Assembly: GCF_002865645.1 (NCBI RefSeq)
Contig: NW_020194557.1
Location: 372,001-436,000, forward strand
Origin: Hyaloscypha bicolor E
Taxonomy: Eukaryota > Ascomycota > Leotiomycetes > Helotiales > Hyaloscyphaceae
Direction: 5' to 3'
Length of the DNA: 64,000 nt
Shown here: positions 54,765 through 64,000 of the stretch, piece by piece
Layout: each line of letters begins with the position of its first letter
Numbering within the stretch: the first letter of the stretch is position 1
The notes under the pieces: generated by a model
Databases searched by the model: none
The model's input: the letters and a program-made list of their open reading frames with translations, nothing else
Told to the model about the DNA's origin: nothing
Made by a program: the position numbers and the translations under genes

Positions 54765-55448
54765 ATGTCACGCACACAAACCTACACACTCGCGCACACA
54801 GCGCGATGCAAGCTCCAGCTCGCCGCCGACCATCCAGACCGCAATCTCCGCTTTATTCTCGGGCACGCCTTTACCCTTGATAACCTCCGGCTCCGCATCG
54901 CTGAAATCGAAACAGACACTTCAGCAGACCTGTCCGACTCGGATGACGATGAAGATCTCCCAACTTGCAGCGCGAACGTGGGGCGTGTGGAAAAGCCAAG
55001 GAGAGTCAGTTTTCGGAGTGGAAGCCCGCGACCTCAGACAGTGGGGTTAAGGCCGAAAAGCCCACCCCCTGACGAGTTGGCGCAGCTTTCGAGTGAGGAG
55101 AGTGAGGAGGAAGATGATGTGGAAGAAGACGATGAGTTTGGAGAGGAGCTTTCACTACAGCGATTTGAGAGCGCGACGGCTAAGGCGCCACGGATGGTGG
55201 AGGATGATGGAGAGGATGACGATGAGGGGGATTTGGGACCGAAGAGCCCAGAGATGTTGCCGAGTGAGGCGGACTTGAAGATTATTACGGGGCAGGAGGA
55301 GAGTGAAGAGTTGGAGGAGGCGTACAGGAGGGTTAGTGGGTGTCCTTGTCATGGGAAGAGTGGGCCGCATGTGGAAAAGATTTGGGAGATCCCAGGGCAG
55401 AAGGGGGGGAATGGTGGGAGAATGGTAGTTGTGCAAGTTGTTGCTTGA
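54765..55448 (+). CDS. acidic conserved fungal hypothetical protein
   Basis: One exon, 227 residues, starting at the ATG in AAAGATGTCA; the frame is open upstream but only from a GTG. The N-terminus (TYTLAHTARCKLQLAADHPDR then NLRFILGHAFTLDNL) looks structured and conserved. The middle is strongly acidic with Asp/Glu/Ser runs (SDSDDDEDLP, SSEESEEEDDVEEDDEF). The C-terminus contains GCPCHGKSGP, which may bind metal. No signal peptide or membrane segment. I recall similar small proteins in many filamentous ascomycetes but no assigned role. Confidence 0.8.
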   Translation: MSRTQTYTLAHTARCKLQLAADHPDRNLRFILGHAFTLDNLRLRIAEIETDTSADLSDSDDDEDLPTCSANVGRVEKPRRVSFRSGSPRPQTVGLRPKSPPPDELAQLSSEESEEEDDVEEDDEFGEELSLQRFESATAKAPRMVEDDGEDDDEGDLGPKSPEMLPSEADLKIITGQEESEELEEAYRRVSGCPCHGKSGPHVEKIWEIPGQKGGNGGRMVVVQVVA

Positions 55449-55559
55449 TTTCGCAGATGGATTGGAAAATCAGCTGAGCCCATTGCTCTGGAGTTGGGAC
55501 TGGTCTCACTACTGAGGCCATTAGCGGGCTAGCGGACAAATCCGAGAAGCGAAAAGTGA

Positions 55560-55660
55560 TTTTCTGATTTTCTGATTTTCGCGCCCACACCCCCCCCCAC
55601 CACACCTCACTAAAAAAAAAGTATAGCATACACGCCTTATTCTCGACTACTCCTAACCCC
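55560..55660. other. boundary of the A+T-rich block
   Basis: A short stretch with homopolymer C and A runs and a repeated TTTTCTGAT word marks the switch from ordinary gene-bearing DNA to decayed repeat DNA. Confidence 0.45.
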
Positions 55661-55663
55661 CCC

Positions 55664-55850
55664 TTAGCTTGCGTGGTCCGTAAGGCAAATCCCATAGATT
55701 ACGAGGCATATCTCTATCTCCCTCACTCTCTGTATCCTCTATACTACCTATATTACTCGAATTATCTATATCTCCTTTATCCCCTTCTCCTCTAGTATCC
55801 TTACCCTCCTCTACTGCAACCTCCTTCCCTATTGCCTTCTGACCTTATAT
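55664..55850 (-). pseudogene. C-terminal remnant of a transposon-like ORF
   Basis: The minus-strand frame reads EEGKDTRGEGDKGDIDN, then SEGDRDMPRNLWDLPYGPRK, and stops; upstream it is closed by a TAA. The acidic, charged tail and its place at the edge of the RIP-like block suggest the end of a mobile-element protein. No domain survives to name the element. Confidence 0.4.
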
Positions 55851-55879
55851 CTGTCTTTATACTTGCTTTCTATATCTTA

Positions 55880-58800
55880 TAGGCAGTCGAGGCTTTAGTA
55901 TAAAGGGTTTTGCAGATACGGAGCGAGGGTTTCTAGACTTAGTAAGATTAGTATTAAGTTAATAGAAAGTATAGACTTTACTATTATTATTATATCTATA
56001 ATTTATATAAGTACTATTAAATTTGCCTTCTATAACTATATAGTATTTAAAAGGGCCCCTTGGTCTTTTCTTATTACTATAAGTAATATAAGCTTAAGAG
56101 AATTCGGTTCTATAAATATATACTAAGCTTGCCTCCAGATTTGCCTTGCCTTTCTCTAATTTCTTTAGCTTCCTGCCCTAATATAGCTCTATCTCTCTAA
56201 CTTTAGCCTTATTATTAATTCGCTTTACTATTTTAGTAATATTATTAAGTAATATAAGGAAATTAAAGTATTATTATAAAAGAGGAAAAGGAAGTTATAT
56301 ATAAAGAGAAGATTAAGAAATAGAAAGGTTTATTAGTTAAATATATTAATAAGAAAGAATATTATAGATTAAGTCTAAATTATTAGAAAATATATTATAA
56401 ATATTATCTTTTTACTTATTTATAGCTTTATTACCTTTTCTACTACTTTTGCCTTTACTAGAGCTATTATCTAAAGCTATATTTAATATATCTTTAATAA
56501 AGAAAAGCTTTAATAATAGTATTATATATTAGAATTAAAGTTATTTTCGGAAAAAGGTTAAAATTAAGATTAAAACTAAGATTAAAGCTAGTATAGCTAT
56601 ATTTTTATTATTTACTTTTAGGATATAAAAATATATATTTAATATAATTATTTAAATCTAAATAAATTTATAATAAATAATACCTAAAAATAGAAATATT
56701 AATATTTAATAATTCTAGATTAAGTATATTTAAATATTAAAAAAATTATAATTTTAGGTATTATAATTATAAAGATAAAAATATAAATATTCTTTTTTTT
56801 ACTAATTTATAAAAGCTAAGATATACTAATAATAATTAAACTATATTTAACCTATATAGTTAGCTAATTTACTTTACTAATTATAAATAATTTAAGGTAA
56901 TTTAAATTTCCTTAAATCTTTATATATAGCTTATTATATAAACTTCTATATTTTTATATTTAGTAATACTATAATTATAATTTTTAAATAAGAAGAATTC
57001 TCTTATTCTAATATATATAATTATATTTATTTCTTATTTTTCAAATATATAATTATTAAATTAGAGAGGCTCAAGAATTCTAAGTAATACTTTTTCCTAA
57101 AAGATATATATTCTTAATAAATAATAAAAGTAAATATAGAATTATATAATAATATAATTACCTTATATTAGTAACTTTATTCTATTTTTACTTTAAAACC
57201 TTTATTCTTCTTCTATATTTTTTTGACTTTACTATTAATACTAAGAGCTTCTATTCTTTACTAATACCTTCTTTATTAATACCTTTATTAATACCTTTAT
57301 TAATATTAAGAGCTAGTATCTAACTACCTTATAATCTTTCTTTTCTTTTCCTTATTTCTCCTTATTCTTTTTCCTTATTTCTCTTCTAAACTCCTTTTCT
57401 AAATCCCTCTTCTTTTAATACTTCTTCTATTAATACTAAGAGCTAGTATCTAATTACCTTATAACTTTTCTTTTCTTTTTTAAACCCCTCTAAATCCCTC
57501 CTCTAAATCCTTTCTCTAAATCCTTCTTTCTTTAATACTTCTACTAATAATATTAAAAGCTAGTACCTAATTACTACTTCCGGGTTACTTTTATCTAGAA
57601 CTTCTATATTATAAGTCTTTAATTTACTTACTTTTTAGAAAGCTAAATTTTAGATCCCTTCTTTTCTTTTCTAATATCTTCTTCTTTTCTTTTTTAATAT
57701 CTCTTATATTTTCGGGCTTTTTAGAAGTACTTTTTCTCGAATTTCCAAAAAAGAGGCTAATTCTTATTTAGATTTCTCTGAACTTTAATACTTTCTTTCT
57801 TTCTTTAATACTTATAAAAGCCTTTAGGCTATTACTAAGTACCCCTATTCTTTATTTTAAAATATATACTAACTTATTCTTATAAGAAATAGTTTTTCTT
57901 TCTTTAATCTTAATTTCTTTAATATATACTTCTTGCCTTTAGATTATTTAGATATCTTCCTATTTACTTTTATAAAATATATACTAATTTACTTTTTAGT
58001 TCTTCTCGCCTTACTTTTCCTTTAATATTATTATATATATACCTAGTTAGTACTAGTTCTTATGACTTATAATTAGGCTTTCTATTTATTAAATACCCGA
58101 ATATTTTATTTTACTTTTACTTTATATATTTTATTTTATATATGTCGTATATACGGGTACTAGGGAGCTTAGCTTCGCTTACTCAGCGGCCCCTTTTATT
58201 TAGCTAGATCCAGAGGCTCCCTTTAGAGCTTCTTTTAATCAGACAACCACTTATGCAAATCACTGTTCCTTGCTATTTTGCGATAATATACTTTACTTTC
58301 CTTTTATTATAGATTAGAACTTAAATAGTATTTACCTTAAGTACTTATATTCTCGGATATATAAGACTCTTATAGATTTTTCGGGATTATAAACCAGCTT
58401 ACTTTAGTTCGGAAAAGCTTTCTTAAAAGTATTTCAGAAATTATAATATTTACTATAATCTCTCCTAAAAATTAATATAATATAAGTATTTCTAGTTCAT
58501 TTTCTCTTTATAAAGCAAACTACTATCCTAAGTTTATGTAAAAGTTCTAATTATTTCTTAAATTAAAATATAAGTATTTCTTATTTCTATTAAATTAGAT
58601 ATAAAAGATAATAGGCGCCTTTAGGCTAGACTATAATACTAGTTAAATACTAAGACTCTCTATATCTATTTTACAAACTTATAATTCAAGATATATTATA
58701 TTTAATAGGGCTTTTATATCTAATTACTTTATATTATAGTAAAATATCTTAGTATTATAATTAGAGAAGTTCTACTTTATAATCTTATCTATTACTTATA

Positions 58801-60423
58801 GATTTTCTAGCTAATAAGTCTTGGCTAATAGCTAAGAAACTTATTAGCTACTTTATCTAAAGCCTCTAGAAACAGGAAATTACTTTAATAAAAACTTAGT
58901 ATTAAAAATAGATTTAACTAATTAATTTAAATAAGAAGTTTATAATAGAAATCTCTATATATAAGTAATTCTATATAATAAACTCAAGTCTCTATTCCTA
59001 GTTATATAAGTAAGCCATATAAGAAACTCTTTCTAGCCTATTAGAGTAGTTCTTATCTCTAGTTATATAAGTTATAATATATAATAAACTCAAACTTTTC
59101 TTAGGTTATTTTTAGAAAAATTAGTAAGCTTTTCTAAATAAACTTATTAAGGCCTTAGTTTTTAAAAGTATTAGTCTAGTTTTCTTACTTCTTTCTTAGG
59201 TAATAGTTTAGCTCTTAGGAATTATATATAAATATTAGAATAAATAAGGAAATATACTATATATACTTTCTAAATAAATTAGGATAAAACCTATAGAATT
59301 CCTATAATATTTTTATTAAATCTATAATACTAGCTAGTAAAAACTTTAATAATCTTAATAAGACTTAAATTATAAACCCGGCCTTTAGATTTCCCGCTTA
59401 ACTTAAAAATTAAATAATTTATAATAAGTTACCTATTATAGAATATATTATATTCTTTTTCTAAAAAGTACTAGATACTAGTAATAGTCCGGAAGCCCCA
59501 AAGCCCTTGAGACTCTTTATAAGTTTCGGGCTTTAGGGCTTTTCTATAGCTAGCTAATTATATAAAGTTATATAACTATATGAGTCCGGTATTAATATAA
59601 AGTAATTAGTAATTTTATATATAAATATAGTATGATTTTTAGTATAGCTAATCTAATATATTATATATTTATATATAAATACTTATAATTTTATTATTAT
59701 AATATAATATATTCTTAATATATCCTTAATATAAAAATTCCTTTATAATTCTAGACTTTTAGGAGCCTCCTTTATACTAAAAGTAAAGTATATAATACTA
59801 TTTGGGTATTAAACTTAAAAGATAAAGAATTATAAAGGCCCTAATAATTATAAGATTTTATAAACTTAAATAGATTTAAGTATTATAAAAATATTAAATT
59901 TAGTAGCTTAACTTTTAAATTATATAAGAACTAATTAAAGAATATTACTTTAAAGTATTAATTATAAATTCCAAATATATATATATTTATAAGAAAATAA
60001 GACCCAAAATAGTACTAAGCTAATTATAAAATATAAGAAAAAGCATATTAGATATTAGGTCTATTTTTTCTTAATTATCTTAATCTTAGTAAATATTTAT
60101 ATATAATTTATTAGACCTTATATAATAGGTTTACTTAGGAAAAGTAAAATTAATTAGCCTAAGAAATTTAATAATAATAATTAGACTTCTATTCGGGGTA
60201 ATAAGTAAAGTACTAGTAATAGCCCGGGTACCTTGGGTTTTATTTATAAAGCTAAAAATATTATACTTATTAATTCTTTATATCTAATAAGAAAAAGAAA
60301 TAATATATTTATATCTCTAATATATCTATTACTATAAAGTAATACTTATATAGTTTATAAAATTAACTATAGTTTCCTTTACTAGAGAAGAAAATAATAA
60401 AATTAAAGGAAAATCTAATAGCC

Positions 60424-60459
<36 letters not shown>

Positions 60460-63400
60460 TAGAATTAGCTTTAGTAATACTTTTAGTAATACTTTCTATA
60501 TTATCTTATAACTTCTAGAGATTAGTAAGTAAAGAAAAATCCTGGTATATATAAGTTAATTAAATCTAAAAACAAAAAAGAATCTATAAAAGAAATAAAG
60601 AATAAAAGCCAGAATTAAAGAAAAGAATTATATATATACTTTTATTTACTTATTAGTTTATTAGATTCCTTTTTACTTTTAAAGTCTTATACCTATATTA
60701 GTAAGTAATATTTTTCTAGGCTCTCTAGGCCTCCTTAGTCTATTATTTAATTTCCTTAAATTACTATATCTTTTAAGTATTTTCTAGCTCTTTATAAATA
60801 ACTTTAAAATAGAGATCTTTATATAAAGTCTTTTTCTAAGCATTTTCTAGCTCTTTATAAGTAATTTTAAGACAAATATCTTTATATAAAGTCTTATCCT
60901 AGTATAAAATAAAGAAAATTATTTAGATATTTTTAGAGCCCAGATATATACTATAGTAAGAAAAGTTAAAGATAATTTAAATAGAACCTAGTAAGACTAT
61001 AAGTTCCTGGGCTTTTTTATTATTAGGACTAGTATAGAATACTAGTTTATTTATATTATTAATAAATTAATAATAGTAAATAGGTCTGCTAATATAAAGA
61101 GAGAAGTAAGGAAATAGCTATTAAAAAACTATATTAAAAAGAATAAAAAAAACTTAATTATTTATTTTAAATTAAAAGCTACCTATTAAAAAATATCTAT
61201 TAGAATTTATATAAAGAATCTAGTAAAAGAAATAGGAAAAAACTTACTACTAACTTCTTTAGAAAATTAGATAGTTCTTTACTTAGTTCTCTAATTCTTT
61301 ATATTATTAAATATCTACTTATAAAAAACTAGCTATAAAACCATAGTCTATAATTCCATAAGACTAGATCCGGCTATATTTTAATTTATGAGATCTTAAA
61401 AGGCTCTAGATAGCCTATTACTAGTATAAGAAGCTATGGCCTAGATAATAGCCTAAGTAATTCTTGTATTTATAGCCCGTTAAGCTTATATAGTAATATA
61501 AGTATTACTAGAAAAGTAGTTAGGTTAAATAATATAGCTTATAGTAAAAGAAAATACGAAAAGAAATAATTATAAGGCTATTAGAATAAAAGAAGCCTGA
61601 GGTAAAGCAGGAAAAGCCTGAAATAAAGCAGAAATAGTACCTAGTAGCTATATAATAATAATAACTAGAGAAATAAATATAGTAAATATTCCTAAAAAAA
61701 AAGATATAAGATAAAAATACTAAGAAAAGCTAGGAATCTAAAGTATTTTAGATATAAAGAAAAAGGCAAATATAAACGGAATTCCAGAGCTATAAGGTTT
61801 AAGTTTACTAGTATTATTACTTTAGATAAGTAAAATAGCGGCTTCTATATTATATTTATTATTAGTAGATTAATAGAACTTATAATATTAGATATTATTA
61901 TACTAGTATTTAGTTATAGAATATATAGTATTAGGGCAGGTTTTAAGAAATAATAGTATTATTTTAAGAGATAAGAATTTAAGAATATAAAATATTTATA
62001 TAATAAATAAACTTAATAATTCTATTAATACTATTTTTAAAAATAAGAAGAAAGTTTTAAAAATAATATATTTAATAATAAATAATACTTATTTTAATAT
62101 ATCTAGTTATTTTATAACTGGCTTATTTAATTATCTTATATTATTAGAAATATTACTAATAAAGAGCTATTTCTAGGTAAAGTTTTAGATTATTAGAAAC
62201 TATACGAGTATTTTTCTGGCCTATATATTATTTATATACTTTATATTTATTAGAATAACTTATTTAAGAATCCTATTTTATATAATAGTAATATTATATT
62301 TACTAGTTAGCTTTTCGGACTCTTCTAATATTAGTAGCTACCCTAAGGCTATATGTGCCCGGACTATATATTAGAGCTAGTAATAAGCTTAAATATATAA
62401 TTAGTTACTATTTCTATTAGTATCTTTTATATAAATATTAGTTATATTTATATTATAAGATATAAGCTTCTAATAATACTATTCTAGTATTTCTCTTAAT
62501 AGAAACTCATTAATATTTATATTAATATATAAGTAAACTATTTATATAAAGCTATATGAGGTTATATTACTTACCCTAAACTAAATAATTATTAAGAATT
62601 ATATTATAAAGCTTTATATCTATAGGGTAACCCTAGTATTATACCTTGCCTAGAGGCCTTATATATAGTCTAAATAGTTTACTAGTTATTATATTAGGCC
62701 TAGATTTATCTTTTCTAATTCTATAGATATTTTATAAGTCTATAAACTTATATATCTTGTTTTGGATCCGCTATATATAAAATACTAGTAAAATAATCTA
62801 GTCCTATAAATATTAGTAATTATAATTCCCGGTATAGGCCAGTTTCTAAAAGTAGTTCTATATATACTAATTAGAATTAGTTATATAATCCGGTACTATA
62901 ATACTAGACCTAATAGCCTTAATAAAAAATAATATAATTATTAGTATCTAATACTTTCTTTTAATAATAGAAAGAATAAAGAATAGATATAGGAAAACGG
63001 AATTACTTATATACTACTAGTATAGCTAGCTCTTCTAAAGCTCCTATTATTAGGATTTAACCTACTAATTCTCGGTACTTTTCCTAGAAATAAAGTAGTT
63101 CTTTATATATATAACTAATAAATTAGCTATTTGCGAGAATATAAAGTATACTTTAGTAATAAGAAGAAGTTTAAAGCCTTAATTAGCCCTAAAGAAATAA
63201 GGGTAGTAGCCTATTTAAGTATAAATCTGAAAATACTACTATATAACTAAATAAGTAATCTAATTAGAGATTCTAATATATACCTAAATAATATTATATA
63301 AATAAGTATTAATATAAGTATATATCTTAATCCCAAATAGTAATAGCTTATTATATTTATTAATTAACTAAATCTAGTCCGGCCCAGGTATAATATATTT

Positions 63401-64000
63401 TCTTTTCTTAAACTATATCTATTATATTTATAATATAATTATCTCGAGATCCAGGAATTATTATATTATATATAAGCTCTTCCTATAAATAATAAAATAT
63501 ATTAGTAAATAAGGCCCTAACTTTCTAAGCTAGAATAAAATAATAAAATATAAAAAGACTAACCAGGTTACTAGTAAATCTTATTAACGGAAATATATAT
63601 ATAAATACTACTATCTATAACCTATAACCTGTCTATTATTTAGCTTACTCTATAGTATTATAAATAATTACTTGTCTATTACTTGCCTATTTATTATAGT
63701 TATATAGTAAATAAGACTAAGCTTCTTATATATATAAATAACTCTAATAATTAAAGCTATATAACTATAATTCTCAAAATCCTTAAGTATTTCCTTATTT
63801 ATATCTCCTAGATAATATAGGATTATAATTTATATATAAAAAAAAGATATATCTATTATTTAAATATATATTTAGATATTCTATTCTTATAATTACTATT
63901 AGACCATATATAAATTAACTAAGATTCTATATAAATCTTTTAATTTATTTATAATTTCTTCTTAATTAATATTTATATAAGCCTATTTAGTAATAAATTT
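55880..64000. repeat. A+T-rich, RIP-like decayed repeat block
   Basis: About 8 kb dominated by TA-rich sequence, with very few CG dinucleotides and no frame of useful length on either strand. Short G+C-richer islands remain (for example 58160-58280 and near 59490-59540 and 60220-60240) and may be less-mutated parts of the original elements. This pattern is expected where repeats have been mutated C-to-T by RIP in ascomycetes. The block continues beyond the window. Confidence 0.85.
60424..60454. repeat. (TTA)n microsatellite
   Basis: About ten uninterrupted TTA units inside the A+T-rich block. Confidence 0.9.

Noticed and set aside
1..64000. tRNA, rRNA, CRISPR array, telomere repeats
   Set aside because: Reading for T-loop-like GGTTCGA words, evenly spaced short repeats and TTAGGG runs gave nothing convincing.

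Overview
The window looks like nuclear DNA of a filamentous ascomycete (Pezizomycotina). Genes are split by 49-150 nt introns with GTANGT-type donors and CTRAY-type branch sites, they sit far apart, and the right end is a very A+T-rich block with no gene, of the kind left by repeat-induced point mutation (RIP) of transposons. A Leotiomycete-like genome would fit, but I cannot fix the species.

Layout. 0.5-0.7 kb: a decayed copy of the 3' end of a sugar-transporter gene. 1.4-5.8 kb (minus): a large proline-rich protein rebuilt from four exons, with eight WPNG repeats. 7.2-12.2 kb: a compact set consisting of an MFS sugar/quinate-type transporter (minus), divergent from a short-chain dehydrogenase and a 3-dehydroshikimate dehydratase-like TIM barrel (both plus). 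Together they suggest uptake and breakdown of quinate, shikimate or a related plant compound. 12.6-18 kb: a single-pass membrane protein, an ankyrin fragment, a small two-exon gene and a C2H2 zinc-finger gene.

19.8-43.7 kb is the most unusual part. Seven small two-exon genes, all on the minus strand and 3-5.4 kb apart, encode related 85-113 residue proteins. Each has a tiny first exon of 47-56 nt ending in phase 2, a TATA-like box about 120-170 nt upstream of the ATG, and a related C-terminal helical motif (R/Q-H-x-S ... T-x-x-M ... L-x-x-F-D-x-x-M). I recognise no known family. A four-exon secreted class 3 lipase lies between members 3 and 4. The DNA between them holds little coding sequence, several repeat families, and two related hAT-type miniature elements, one with a perfect 8-bp target duplication.

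46.2-49.5 kb (minus): a 1079-residue conserved-looking protein of unknown function. 50.8-52.2 kb (plus): an acyltransferase-3 membrane protein. 52.8-54.3 kb: broken gene fragments, including the C-terminal membrane tail of a common fungal protein type. 54.8-55.4 kb (plus): an acidic 227-residue protein. From about 55.6 kb to the end: a transposon-ORF remnant, then roughly 8 kb of A+T-rich decayed repeat DNA. I saw no rRNA, tRNA, CRISPR array or telomere repeat.
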